Shown: piece by piece, positions 12,058 through 23,460 of the stretch
How positions within the stretch are numbered: position 1 is the stretch's first letter
Layout: each line of letters starts with the position of its first letter
The notes under the pieces: generated by a model
What the model was told of the DNA's origin: nothing
Seen by the model: the letters and a program-made list of their open reading frames with translations, nothing else
Databases searched by the model: none
Assembly (NCBI GenBank): GCA_003290165.1
Contig: QNQO01000813.1
Span: 434,001-498,000, forward strand
Source of the DNA: Berberis thunbergii
Taxonomy: Eukaryota; Streptophyta; Magnoliopsida; Ranunculales; Berberidaceae
Length of the DNA: 64,000 nucleotides
Direction: 5' to 3'
Program-made: the position numbers and the translations under genes

Positions 12058-12785
12058 TGTTTCGCCTTGCAAAAACAAAACAAATGCGGCACATAATTGA
12101 TAGTTGCAATAGAAAGTAATAACTCCAAAGTATAAACAAGACAATGAAAAGTAAATGAAAATAAATAAAATGCATACCGCACAAACAATTTAACGTGGTT
12201 TGACAAGTTTGCCTAAGTCGACGGGCAAAAAGAATTGCTTCAATAGTGAGATAGAAAAATACAAATGAAGAGAACTACACAACGTCAATAACTTTAAATA
12301 CACAAGTATCTTAGTGACACCATCCTTATATGCAGGGTGTGCATATCTCTCACGAACAATACAAATGAATTTTTTTTTCTCTCCTCACTTTTCTCTCTTC
12401 TCTTTCATGTACAAACAAAGGAAGGGGTCGAAGAACCCTAACTTCTCACAAAACTCACAAAGCTCACAAATGGAAGAACCATGGAGAAGAAGAAGGGTGA
12501 AACCCTTCTTTTATAGCCAACAAGGGCTGTGGAGTGAGATGATGATGGAGAGTTCCATCACCTTCCACCGTTTTCTTCTCCTTTTCTCACCTTCTTCACT
12601 TCCAGCCAGATCCAACCAACAATCAAACAATTCCAGCCGACAATCATTTTCATATAGCTAACCTCCAGCTTGATTCACTGTCAACAAGCGAGATTTAGTT
12701 TGATCTACTATCGACAAGTAGAAATCCAGGTTCTTCTTCAACTCTGTTTTTCAATATTTTTTTGTTGTTTTTTTGTATTTCAATA
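12058..12785 (-). repeat. 5' LTR of the copia element
   Basis: Plus strand starts tgtttcgcc. Its far end reads tttcaata, where the left LTR reads tttcaaca, so the terminal dinucleotide has mutated. It abuts the TSD GTCTC at 12786-12790. Confidence 0.9.
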
Positions 12786-12790
12786 GTCTC

Positions 12791-13500
12791 AACCAAAAAA
12801 GACAAACTGGAAGCAATTTATACAAATCTATTTAATAACTTAATTTGCTGGAATATAATTTGAAAACTTGAAGCCCCATGGATTCTTAAGGCAACCTAGT
12901 AATATTTAAGAAACAAGGTTTCATTTGTTCTTTGAACCATAAAATGCCAATGGTAGGGTAGCTTGTCAAACCCAGTAAACACTTAAATCAATAGTCGTAA
13001 TAACTTCATAGAATAACTTGCTCAGGAACAAATTACTATAGATTAAAAGAGCAAAAATTGGTATTTTTTACCCCATGTTTTCTAAAATAATCATATTACT
13101 AAAACACTCCATCTATGGGGTTATGTTTTCTGAAAATCATGAATTAATAGAACACCACCAATTGTCCCTAGATGTTGGCTTAAAATTAAATGAATTTAAT
13201 GAATTTTGGTCTGAAATAGGCAAGCCAAACCCCAAGACTCGTGCAAATAGTATATATATATATAGACTATATAGATTAAAACTAATAGAACTTTCAAAAT
13301 GATTCAATTTTTTGGCTGATGTCATGAATGTCAAAAGGAAATTGTATCTAATCATATCTATCTATTTATAAACTGAAAAGAATGTCAAAGATTGTATATT
13401 GCATTCACATGCACCTAGAAAACCTTATACTCAATTAAATTTTCTTATGCATTCCTCTATGTAGTGTTAAGATGATACAATATGAGTTCATGTCTATCAA
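12791..13500. other. AT-rich spacer, nothing recognised
   Basis: No coding motif or repeat signature visible. Short ORFs near 13075-13355 are on both strands and look random. A short TA run occurs near 13252-13262. Confidence 0.5.
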
Positions 13501-13522
13501 ACCAACTGCATCATGTAGTCTA

Positions 13523-15070
13523 CTAGGGTATTCCCGTGCTGTTGGCACGATAAAAATCTAACATGATAAATAAAGTTTATTTTACTTTAAATATCAAAAT
13601 AAATAAATATCAAAATGTTGGGTATAGGAATCGAACCCATGCACTCTTATTGGAGATTGATTAAAGGTAAGACATAAATGATAACTTTAAGTCAAAACCG
13701 TTAGATGAAACGAATCTCAATCATGAACTATGTTTATCCACAAACTAATATCTTGGTGCTTTGAGTGCCATGTGATATGTTAGATTCTTATATTCGGGCA
13801 AATCTCAGCCTTCTTTTATCTTCAACCTCACCATTTTGATTTGTAATATAGATTAGGGTATTTTCGGTACCACTGGCATGATAAAAGTTTAACATGAAAA
13901 TAGAGTTTATTCCACTTTAAATATTAAAATGTTGGGTATGAGAATCGAACCCATGCACTCTTGGTGCTTTAAGTTCTATGTGATCCATTAGATTCATATA
14001 TTTGGGTAAATCTCAACCATATTTTATGTCCAACCTAAAACACTATCTTGATTTGTAATATAGACTAGTGTACTCCCCGTGCCTTCGACACTCAACTTTA
14101 GCTAGGGATATTTCAATCCTATGCTAACATAAATTTCAGCCAAACACCCTCCACCCCCCTCTCTGTCCTAATATTGAAAATACGTAGACGTGAAGTTCAT
14201 TAGATTACAATTATTATTTTGAAAAAATGCATACGGCGTGAAATGCATATTTAAAACTTTAAGCATTTGTATTAATGATTGGTTTCATTGGAAATATATT
14301 TAAAAAAACATTTCAGCCATACCAAGTTTACTAAATCTGATAGCTAAAAAGATACTTATGATGATTTGCATTAAAAAAACACAAAAAATGTACTTTTCCG
14401 CAACATGCATTCCCCCAACCTTTTCACATTTTTGTTCATTTTTCTTGATAGTTATCTAGGGTATTCTCCATGCCATTGGCATTCCACATTTTTTTTGCTA
14501 AATATCATGTACTTAACACCCTCACCACCATCCTCAATTTCTTCTTCAATCAGTTTTGAAGTGCAAGCCTATTCTAAGGTAAAAAATATATATAATATAA
14601 ACTTTAGGGTTAGACTCGATCAAAATTTGATTCAGTATGAAGTCGAGAGTGAATTCTCACCTAAATCTTGAATTCGCCAAAACATGAAGTTCAAGACTTT
14701 TGTTTAAATGCGCATTAAGATTTCTGTCTCATTTTTTTTTCATGGGATGATCAACCAGTCTCATTTATTTGAAAAATACTAACGACATAAAATGCATTAT
14801 ACGTTATTTAGCAATAAAATAGATATTTTTACAATTTTAGCGTTTGTATTGATCATTGATTTCATTGGAAAGATCTTCAAAAATGCATTCCATTGATACC
14901 AAGTTTACCAAAATTCGACAACCAAGTAAATAGTTATGACAATTTTAATTGTGAGAAAAAAACACACACAACTTTCTCTCCCGTCCACATGTACATTCCA
15001 CCAATTTTTTTTCACTATTTTCCCTTTTCATTTCCCTTATAGTTGTGTTATATTCATAAACATGCCATTA
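13523..15070 (-). repeat. Tandem run of Helitron-like 3' ends
   Basis: Four related ends occur at 13523, 13853, 14065 and 14456. Read on the minus strand, each is a short hairpin (for example cgtgccaacagcacg at 13535-13549), then about 8-10 bases, then CTAG or CTAA followed by T. That is the Helitron 3' signature (hairpin + CTRR, inserted at AT). The flanks repeat too. The stretch with gggtatagg-aatcgaaccc occurs near 13620 and 13935. The block near 14225-14455 recurs near 14785-15055 (tttcattggaaa, ataccaagttta). No Rep/helicase coding is visible, so these would be non-autonomous or truncated copies inserted next to one another. 5' ends not located. Confidence 0.6.
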
Positions 15071-15079
15071 TAGGAAATG

Positions 15080-15740
15080 AATCTCAACACTTAACATATT
15101 TCCCAGCTTTCAATCCTAGCCATCTTTTAGCTCAAATTCTTTAAAACACCATTCTGATTTGTAAGATAGACTATAGAAGCACGATATTCCAACCAGAGCA
15201 CAAGGTGCATGAGTCTTCACAAGTGGAGTTGGTGATGATAATAATGATGGAAGGAACACTGGTCGTTACATGATGAACTAACTGAGTTTCTCGTTCAATT
15301 TTGTCAAGAACTTACTTACGACAGATATAACAAGAAGAGGGTTCTCCAGATTGGACAACATGACCAGTATCGAAAATTTCTACAACTTCATGAATCTTTT
15401 TGCTTAGATCAACTTCCTTGCCAAGTTCATGACGTATTTGCTGATCTATTTTTCTGGAACATTTTATCCTTTGCCTCATGAAGGAATAACAGTGACTTCT
15501 AGCATTGTTTTAAATCTTCCCACAAAGATTTGGTCCGCAATATAAATCACATGATGATTTGACATATTTCGCGAAAGACCTTTTGAGCAAACTTGTGAAG
15601 TTCCCTACTTTACCATCCCGAGTACGACATGCATGTGTGTAGGGCTACATGATTCTTTTTTTAATTTTAATTTTTTTTCAAATTTTAAATATTATAACAT
15701 TTTATCATATGAAGTTTAGAATCTATCTATGAACAAATAC
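15080..15740. other. Spacer, nothing recognised
   Basis: No ORF or signature seen. A T-rich stretch at 15655-15685 could be the poly(A) tail, seen on the opposite strand, of the LINE remnant to the right. Confidence 0.4.
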
Positions 15741-15749
15741 AAAGTCCAG

Positions 15750-16240
15750 AGGCCCTAATTACAACAACAAGAGGTTATTAAACCAAAATGGCACCCCCAT
15801 ACGGTAAAGTCTTAGAACCAAACTCCTTCGAAACTAAAGTAACCGGAGCAACAAAGAAAGGCAATCACATCCATCACCGCCCTTTCTTCTTAGGAGTCAC
15901 AATAGTGTAGTTATTTGTCTATTTCCAAAAACCCAGACAATTGCATGAGGAATATGAGAGACCATACCACCTTTATTCTTCCTCTAGAGAAAGCTTGGCA
16001 TTTCCACTCATGCAAAACATCAACAATAGAACATGAAAAAACCCCAATCTACCCCACAAGCACCAAGCTAGCAAAGTCACAATAGAGAAAAAGATGATCC
16101 ACAAGGACCAAGGAAGTGACATCAAATGAAACTAGCTTACAATGGAGAAGAAGATGATATTGAGTCTCCATATCACACATGACACAACCCGCATCCACTC
16201 CCAGCCCTAGAGAGCACTCATCATTGTTTTATATAAACCA
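15750..16240 (-). pseudogene. LINE 3' remnant (zf-RVT and tail region)
   Basis: On the minus strand near 16190 the reading GCVMCDMETQYHLLLHC matches the Cys/His pattern of the zf-RVT domain after plant LINE and retro-RT domains. A second half, VDHLFLYCDFASLV, follows. Near 15950 the reading VWSLIPHAIVWVFGN is typical of the segment after zf-RVT. Stops interrupt it. The rest of the LINE (EN, RT) is absent, so this is a 5'-truncated insertion whose 3' end points left. Confidence 0.65.
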
Positions 16241-16299
16241 TTTTGCAATTCAAGTACTTCTTCAATCAGGGCAATCAAGGTTGGTGTAATATTTTTTTG

Positions 16300-17141
16300 A
16301 CATCTTTTTACATTTTCCAATGAACCTCCATTAGATTTTGGATTCAATCATTTTAATTTTCTTTCATTTTCAACTCAAAAAAAGAAGAAGTTATTTTGGA
16401 GGTGTAACACTTGTAGAAAGGATATTAATAAGGAGTCACCAAGCATTCTAGATGCATTACCAAAAAGAATCAACACAACACGCCTAGTTGACTACAATTA
16501 AGAAAATTATGTCCTTATTGTTATAGACATACTGTTCATGTGAAGATAACGACATAGATAAAAGAAAATAATTTATTTCTGTATTGCCAACGGCAAGTCG
16601 TTGACACGCTAGAGCCTTTTTCCAAATAGTAAAGATTTTAGTGGGGTAGCCCTCGTATTGACTAACATTTGACCTTGGGGCGCTCTGAAGAGAGAATAGA
16701 TCCTTGGTGGTGCACCGACAACAGAGATTCATTTATTTATTTATAGGGCATTGGGGTAAAATGATTTTTTGGGATTTGAGTCTCAATTTATGGTTAATTT
16801 TTGTCATCTTTGAACGTCTCTCTCCGTGCATCCTCCACCATTCAAAAGCAATTATTTTCATATTTTTCTCCATCTCTTTACAAGTCTATTTTTTTCCATC
16901 TCTGCACGTCTCTCTTCGTGCGTCCTCATCCATTCTCTCTCCCTTTATCTCTCTTCGTCCGTCCCAAATCCAAAATTTCCTTCCCTTGTTAAAAAGATTT
17001 TGATATGGATGGTAGGTACCATTTAAAACTCTTGAATGAATGCATACCATTTTATGACATGCAAACACTTTGCAATGCATAAAAAATCAATTGGATGGTA
17101 AGCAAACAATTTTGAATCAATGCTTACCATACAATTGGATG
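16300..17141. repeat. Degenerate spacer with pyrimidine tract and accat-type repeats
   Basis: 16820-16990 is a pyrimidine-rich stretch repeating ctctctccgtgcatcctc-like units. From 17035 degenerate units around ttggatggtaagca and gaatcaatgcttaccat repeat. They continue on the far side of the hAT insertion (18249-18370), so that element landed inside this repeat. No coding seen. Confidence 0.5.
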
Positions 17142-17149
17142 GTAGGCAT

Positions 17150-18240
17150 TAGAGCTGGGTTGGTCCAGTTAACCGGCCCGAAAAGCCAATACCAAGGCCC
17201 GAAAGAGGCTTTTAAAAATTAGATTTCACATACTGGGCCCGGACCTCGTGAGGCTGGTTAACCGGGGTCCCAGGTAACTAAAATTTCGAGCTAGACCGGT
17301 CCAGTCTTGATCCAATCCCTTTCAGCCAAACGCCAGGCCCAGTATAAGATTTTTTTTATTATCAAACATCTCTCCCTCCCCTCTCCCCTCTCCCCTCTAC
17401 TTCTTCTTCCAACAACTCCTCTTCTTTTTCTACAACTCGTACCAAAGTGAACCACACTGAAACCATAGAAACCGATCAACCAAAGATCTTCTGCTCCATC
17501 CTCCAGCCTACATCAAACCTCCTTCTACTCCCTCCTTCTTCAATGGCGGCCTTCGTTGAACCTCTTCCAATCCTCTTTTTTCCATTTGCTATTACTTCAC
17601 TTTCATCAACACTTCAACTTTACAATGGTGTAGAGGAAGGCTTGATTTAAAGAGAATGTGTGGAAGCTTAAAGCTGGAATGGTAGGCAAAAAGGTGAGTA
17701 GTACTGCTGCAGTTGAAGCCGTGGAGGAGTCAAAACAATCGATGAAGTGGTACCTGCTGGTGGTTGTGATGGGAGTGGAGTGGTGGCTTTGTAGGAGAAG
17801 TTGGAAAGAGATGAGGGATTACGAAGGTGAATAGCGGGGGTTTGGTCAGAGATGGAAAGGGGTTCACTGGAGGTGGAGTCAAGAAAGGTGGAGTGAGCGA
17901 AGGTAGTTGGAGTGAGCAACGAGGAGGTGGTAACGCGCATAGACTGCTTCCTTCATGAGCCGCCCACTCTTCTTCCTTCTCTGTTACTTTCCCTAAAGAA
18001 AGAAAATAGTGCATCTTAAAGAGCCAATTGGGCCATTGAAATTGGGTTGGTTCTCTAGGGTTTACGAACATAAACTATTGAAATCGGGTTGGTTAACCAA
18101 TGGGTTTTGAACATTAGAACTAAAGAGGACCAAGAATTTTAGTCCAGTCCAATTTTTATGACCGAACTTAAAAAAAGTGTTTACAAGACTGACTCGGACC
18201 GACCTAAATGGTCCATTTTTTTCGGTCTGAAACAACCCTA
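17150..18240. mobile_element. Non-autonomous hAT-like element
   Basis: A 1.09-kb element with ends tagagctgggttggtccag (17150) and, inverted, tagggttgtttcagaccg (18240). It is flanked by an identical 8-bp duplication gtaggcat at 17142-17149 and 18241-18248. The subterminal regions are rich in ggttaaccgg/aaccggtcc-like words, typical of plant hAT MITEs. No transposase. ORFs inside (17447-17650 plus; 17668-18071 minus, Pro/Ser/Thr-rich) show no domain and are not called. Confidence 0.8.
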
Positions 18241-18442
18241 GTAGGCATTAGATTAAAATGCTTGCAGGGTCTGAAAAACCAATTGAATTTTTTTTTTGAA
18301 TTAATGCATACCATATAATGGGATGGTATTCATGGTATGCATGCAAACACTTGCAGGGTTGGAAAAACCAAGTGTGTGGAGAGTTTGTCTTAATTTTATG
18401 ATATAGCTTGTGCTAGTTATTCATGTGGTGATAGATAGGCAT

Positions 18443-18888
18443 TGTTGGATGTAAATAGTATTATTCACTAATTTATTTTATATGAGAATAAAAGGAGCAC
18501 ATCTCTATGTGTGTGCCTCCCCTATTTTTATTCTTATTATTCTCTCTCTTCTTCCACTATTTCTTTCTACAAATTTCTCTCTTCAGAGTTGAGATAATAT
18601 CTATTAGAACTAGGATATTTATTAATATTAGGAATAGCAGTATTTTAGCAATATTAGGCATTCAAATATTCTGGTAATAAGTATTCCAATTAGGATTCTC
18701 GTATTTGTTTCCTATTAGGTTTATAGTTTGATTAAGAAGGTAAATTAGTTATAAATACTACATTGGTTTCCCATTGTTAGTTGGTTGATTGAATAAAAAT
18801 TATTGGTTGTTAGTTTATTACATTTATTGTTTATTTCGTTATTTTCGTTTACTGCAATTTCTTTTATATTATTAAATAGAATCTATCA
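18443..18888 (+). repeat. Solitary 5' LTR-like end with primer site
   Basis: Starts tgttggatgtaaatag and ends atctatca. It is followed at 18891-18902 by tggtatcagaac, a tRNA-iMet primer site. A promoter-like taaatac lies near 18755. No matching 3' LTR exists in the window, so the element is truncated on the right. Confidence 0.75.
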
Positions 18889-18890
18889 AT

Positions 18891-19900
18891 TGGTATCAGA
18901 ACAAAAATTCCTCTACATGACGAAGACAAAATCAAATGTTTACGCAATGGATAAAAAACTTACAGAAGAGTTGAAGTACCAACGTGCGATAATGGATCCA
19001 AAATTTGCGAAGATGATGGGAAGATGAGGCAACCGCAACAACAGATGATGTAACAACAACCAAACATGATGCAACAGATGACACAACAATAGTCCGTGGA
19101 TTTCAAACAGTCCCTTCACTATCACTAGCAGTACGGAAGAGCCCACACTCGACACCGTCAACGATGGTGTAGACTTGGACTAGCCCTCTGACGATCGCCA
19201 GACTGCTCTCCCACAACCTCCGCCGATCACTGCATAGGTGCCTCTGCTTCCAACGATCGTTGCACTCACTCACATACTCCAGGTCGAGGGGCCAAAACAC
19301 CAAGTCCATCGCCCCATTGCTGCGCCTCATTCCCCTTCCACTAATATCCACCTCTCAGCCTCCATCGATCGCTCAACCATAGCCCATTCCCAAGCCAAGC
19401 CGTTTGTCACAACCACCCATCCCTATTGTGCAAGTCTAATCGATCAACAAACACTCTTCCCACGTCGATTGACAAGTCCCCATCACCCCTCCAATCGATC
19501 AAACATGTCGTTTGATCATGTTTCACCGGTACCCCCACAACTCCCTCCGCCACCCCCATCGTCCGAAAAAGAGTTGATTGTCCCCATTGAGGCCTTGCCT
19601 ATTCCAGTCGTTCATAGCCCTACATTCTTTGTCATTGTTTTAGATCGTGAAGAAGGAGATGATTTTTGTATGGGCAACTATGGGCATCCCCAGAATTTGT
19701 GTCACTACAAAGGTATTTTAATGAAGACTACGCTACTTGCAGCTGAATTAATGGACATGTACCACCACATATCATTGTTTATGATCCAATTTAGGTCAGT
19801 TTTATGGTACAGTTTGAAGACTAGTTTGCGAGCAACTTTCAACTTGGGTAGTGGATGTGTTTCAATTCTTTGAGGATTGAAGTTTTTGTTGTTAAATTTG
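18891..19900 (+). pseudogene. Internal region of the truncated retrotransposon (LARD-like)
   Basis: After the primer site comes a stretch rich in caacaacag-type repeats, then a 211-aa Pro/His-rich frame (19238-19873) without gag, protease or RT motifs. The closing reading FNLGSGCVSIL followed by a stop recalls the tail of non-coding large retrotransposon derivatives (inference). I recognise no function. Confidence 0.4.
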
Positions 19901-20080
19901 TTTTTGCTTTTATGGAATGTCCTTAGAGTTTCAATGCTTTGAGGATCAAAGTTTCTTTTACTAAATGGTTCTAGCTTCCAAAACTTTACCTTTTCATTTC
20001 TTTTGTTTTATGACCCTCATCTGTAGCCACATAAATTTGTCATTTATTATTGTTATTGTTGTGTTTTTCTTGGAACTAAG
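19901..20080. other. Spacer
   Basis: Nothing recognised. It ends in the 8-mer tttacttt that flanks the next element. Confidence 0.5.
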
Positions 20081-20088
20081 TTTACTTT

Positions 20089-20928
20089 AAGAGTTGCCAT
20101 GTATACGTGACTATTTGGCTCGGTTGCACCAACTCTTTTTTGCACCGGAATTTAGAGATGTTTCGATTTTGTTGCACCAACCCAAAAGATGTAACACTAA
20201 CTTACTTTTTTTTTCAATAAAAGGAAATCATTTGGTGTTGAAACTTTCTCATTTAAGAGCGTCAATACATAAATTATAACAAAATGTAAGTGGCTGCAAC
20301 TATTAAAAAATGCATTCAACCCCAAGAACCCTATATCCAAAAATTTACAATAAGAATCATTCGTACAAAGTCCTAAATCAACAAATAGTTTTATTTTAGG
20401 ATTAACAAAAAGGGATTGAGTATACTAAAAAAAATTTTAAAGCTAAATCTAGAAATAAAGTTTGTGCCATTGAGCCAAACAATCGAGTGCATATAGAAAC
20501 GCCTTTTTTAAATTGGTGCATTCACTTACATATTTATTTATTTATATTACATATTTTTTAACCCATCTGTGTTTAATGAACACATTATTCTCTTCTGCAC
20601 TTTACATTTTTTTACACAACCCACCATAGTGTTTGCTATTTAATGTAGAACTTGTGACGACAATTACTGTATCCTTGATATTTTTATGCAAATTTGAAAG
20701 TGAAGAATTTGTGACTAAAGTTTATCTTTGTCGATAACATTTACTTTTGTTTTTTTTTTTCATCAATAACAAATTAATGCCCACAAATGAGAAAATTAAC
20801 CACCAAATTATTTTTATTGTTAAAAAATGTAAGTCAGTGTCACATATTTTAGGTTGGTGCAACAAAGTCGAAACATCTCAAATGTCGATGCAACCAAACC
20901 AAATAATCGGGTACATGTAGCAATTCCC
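20089..20928. mobile_element. Non-autonomous DNA element with ~110-bp TIRs
   Basis: The left end (gttgccatgtatacgtgact, then tttggctcggttgcaccaac) is mirrored at the right end (20840-20928) on the other strand. The shared core is atgtttcga-tttgttgcaccaac. The 8-mer tttacttt occurs at 20081-20088 and 20929-20936, a probable target duplication. The interior is non-coding. Superfamily uncertain (hAT- or Mutator-like). Confidence 0.72.
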
Positions 20929-20936
20929 TTTACTTT

Positions 20937-21408
20937 TAACTTTTTTTATGTTCTGGACGAGGTGCACTTGCCTTAATTAGGACATCATGTGTTGGCTCTT
21001 TTTCATGCGATGCCATTTTCACTGTAATATTGTCATGAAACATAGTTACATCCTTTTACTACACATGTTCAAGTGTATCTTCAATTTTCCACTGTATTCA
21101 TACGAGGTCTTCATTTTCATCATGTGTCCTCGGACAACACAATTGGTTATACTTTGGGCTCTTACGGTTTATTAAAAGACAAACACTAGACGGTTCCTCT
21201 CTTATCTATATTAATTGGAGTCTAGTTATGGCACTAGCCCTAAACTGGAAAGTAATCCTATTCCTACTATAGATGGTGAATACTCATTTAATCTTCCATG
21301 GAAAGATAGGAACAACCACGTATTTAACAAGAAAACTTAAAAGTATCGATTGACATTGGATTTCACCTAGCCCTCATCTAAGTAAAATGACTTTTGATTC
21401 ATTATATC
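20937..21408. other. Spacer, nothing recognised
   Basis: No coding motif or repeat structure visible. The short ORF 20987-21175 has no domain. Confidence 0.5.
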
Positions 21409-22440
21409 CGTGGATGAAAATTTCTACCGGATCACGTACTGATCACTCGGAGCAATCGACATAAGATGACTAATTTCGGACACCAGTGTGGTGTCTCCCA
21501 CGAGAATTTTGATGCCAAAGTTAGAATAATGTCTTTAAAAAAGTATTTATTTCTCTGTATTTATAAGAGAATTGTGGGCCCAAAAAGAGTTACTTGGAAA
21601 TAACTTGTATTTGTCTATTTATAGAAGCAGGAGAAGTCGATTGCTCGTAGATGAGTTGGACACGTGGTAGGTTGGGAGCAAACTGCTCGTAGATGAGTGA
21701 GATACGTGGCAAGTCGAGAGCCAAGTACTCGTAGACGAGTGAGACACGTGGCAGGTCGGGATCCAACTTCTTGTAGAAGAGTGAGACACGTGGCATGTCG
21801 GGAATCATTGATGGTTATAACCTCTTTTGGTGTTGGAATATGCTGAAGACAAAATGATCTGCGTGTAGAGTCTTTTGATGAAGACAAGGTGATCTACTGG
21901 ATGAGTTACACAAAGTACTTTCTAAGGCTCTTGGACTTTGTCTAAGCAGAGGATAATCTTTAAATGTTTTTCCATGTATCCACCAGATGTTGTAGACCTA
22001 CAAACAAGACCCTGTATTTAGCTTCATCATTGGAGGCTTTGGAACTAAGCTTGATGGCTTGATCTACCATGATCCCATCGGGTATAAATAAAATGTCCTT
22101 CTTTGGGACCCTTGTGATTTGATGACCCATCCAAACATAAATGCCACATATCTTTGGCTTGCCATGTCTCTATTTCAGCACGAGTTGAGAAGTTTTCCTT
22201 TGTTGAAGGATGTGACACTTATCTGCTGACTGATTTGTTTCCCTGGTTGAGGAGGGAGTAGATTCTGCTATGAAATCTGCGAAGGCTTGAGCCTTTATAG
22301 TTGTCTTTGGCCGGTGGATCAAGTCATATTGGCTTGCCTCTATCACCCATTTCATGGTTGTAACTTCCCATTGATGGTTATAACTTCCCATTTGGACAGA
22401 CCTCTCCTGAAGGTTGTAACTTTGGAGATTTCTCCCTTGT
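21409..22440 (-). repeat. Gypsy-family LTR (minus) with internal RNase H insert
   Basis: 21409-21832 matches the LTR at 27161-27999: the same start (gtggatg-aaatttc--ccggatc), the same caccagtgtggtgtc block and the same agcc-actgctcgtagac repeats. Near 21832 the LTR leaves its ggttataacctctt minisatellite and is replaced by about 550 bp of minus-strand RNase H. It re-enters the minisatellite near 22385 (ggttataacttcccatttgg). It ends against an oppositely oriented LTR; the arms around 22381-22409 and 22458-22486 are inverted copies. G-box/ABRE-like words (cacgtgg or tacgtggc) occur four times in 21655-21800. Confidence 0.75.
21895..22391 (-). pseudogene. Ty3/gypsy RNase H fragment embedded in an LTR
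   Basis: Reads EASQYDLIHRPKTTIKAQAF then ADFIAE. Further on come MVDQAIKLSSKASNDEAKYR, the connection and RNase H region of plant Ty3/gypsy elements. Stops interrupt it. On both sides the sequence is LTR minisatellite, so the fragment sits inside the LTR, not in an internal region. Confidence 0.75.
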
Positions 22441-22457
22441 CTGAGTATTCAAAACCT

Positions 22458-23010
22458 GCAGGAGAGGTCTCTCCAAATGGGAAGTTATAACCATCAATGG
22501 AAAGTTACAACCATCGACGGAAGTTACAACCATCTATTGGAAGTTACAACCATTGACGGAAGTTACAACCATCAACAAAAGGTTACAACCATTAAAGGGA
22601 AGCTACAACCATCAATGGCTCCCGACATGCCACTTGTCTACGTGTAGTTGGCTCGTGACCTCCCGCCTATCATATTCCTCTACTAGTAGTTAGCTCTTGA
22701 CCTGCCACATGTGGTACTCGTCTAGGAGTAGTTGGCTCCTGACTTACCACATTTCATACTCATTTGCGAGCTGTTTGCTCCTCCTGCCTTTGTAAATAGT
22801 CAAACACAAAGTTATTTTTGGGCAACACTTTCCTGAATCTCAATTCTCCTTAAGTACATAGAGAAATAAATACTTTTATGAGATATACTATTCTAACTTT
22901 GGCATTGGAGTCCATGTGATAGACACCATACTGGTGTCAAGAATCTTTCTTCATCTCATGCAGATTACTCCACGTGATCAGCACGGGATCTGTTGAAATT
23001 TGCATTTTCA
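22458..23010 (+). repeat. 5' LTR (5'-truncated) of the gypsy element
   Basis: Starts within the minisatellite (ggagaggtctctccaaatgg) and lacks the tgtgggagc start seen in the 3' LTR. It shares the cattggagtcc, caccatactggtgtcaag and gatcagcacgggatc blocks with 26500-26645. It ends ttgcattttca; a candidate primer site tggtgctttcaaataaagc starts at 23014 and is not iMet-type. Confidence 0.75.
22481..22625 (+). repeat. ~18-21 bp minisatellite in LTR (gttacaaccat units)
   Basis: Seven or so units of (g)gaagttacaaccatc-a-c. Related arrays occur in the other LTR copies at 26160-26265 (plus) and 27645-27785 (minus). Confidence 0.85.
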
Positions 23011-23059
23011 ATCTGGTGCTTTCAAATAAAGCTTAAATCAAACTCATTGCATGTTCTCT

Positions 23060-23460
23060 TCCTATCATCACCATCGGTTCAGCCGCCTTCGAATGGACAA
23101 CCACTAGTATTAGGTCTACCACCACCAGCTGATCACCAATTGTAATTTTCTGCCCAACATCCGGGGTCAATGGAAATGAAACAACAAGAAAATCTTACAG
23201 GTTAGATTGCCAATTTGATTAGAATATTGGAGGAACAAACTTGGGTAGTAAAACGATTGGTGAGTGAACAACCAAGACAGAAAACACATTGTCGTTTACT
23301 AGCAGACCATGTGCATGTGAGTAGAAATAGTCGCCCATCAAAGGGAAATAATCCTTCTAGAAGCATTCATTCGATATTAGGGCCACAAGTAAATGTGCAC
23401 TCTAGGCTCGGGCCTCAAACACGCATTCTCAAGGTTGGGCTCTAAGAAACTTTGCTCTCA
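23060..23460 (+). pseudogene. gypsy gag N-terminal fragment
   Basis: Frame 23215-23445 reads RILEEQTWVVKRLVSEQPRQ and later SKGNNPSRSIHS. It is homologous to the minus-strand fragment 26665-27024 at the DNA level (gaaataatccttctagaagc occurs in both). Stops upstream. It resembles the non-conserved start of plant gypsy gag. Confidence 0.55.

Larger units (their letters stand above)
7176..12785 (-). mobile_element. Ty1/copia LTR retrotransposon, full length, decayed
   Basis: Structurally complete minus-strand element of 5.6 kb. The 714-bp (7176-7889) and 728-bp (12058-12785) LTRs are clearly homologous. The flanking 5-mers GTCTC at 7171-7175 and 12786-12790 are identical, which fixes the boundaries. 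A tRNA-iMet primer site lies next to the right (5') LTR. A purine tract (plus strand ttctccacctc, 7890-7900) lies next to the left (3') LTR. Domain order gag, protease, integrase, RT, RNase H is that of copia elements. The RT/integrase wording resembles the Tork/Tnt1 group (inference). Many stops and frameshifts and visible LTR divergence make it an old, inactive copy. Confidence 0.93.

Noticed and set aside
13615..13650. tRNA T-arm-like word (catgggttcgattc on the minus strand) repeated near 13940
   Set aside because: No A box, cloverleaf or acceptor stem. It is part of a repeated Helitron-like unit. Not called as tRNA or SINE.
17668..18071. Overlapping Pro/Ser/Thr-rich ORFs on the minus strand
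   Set aside because: Low-complexity frames inside a non-autonomous hAT-like element, with no domain and nothing to support a start.
19238..19873. 211-aa ORF as a host protein
   Set aside because: It directly follows an LTR and tRNA-iMet primer site and has low-complexity Pro/His-rich content without a domain. Treated as retrotransposon interior.
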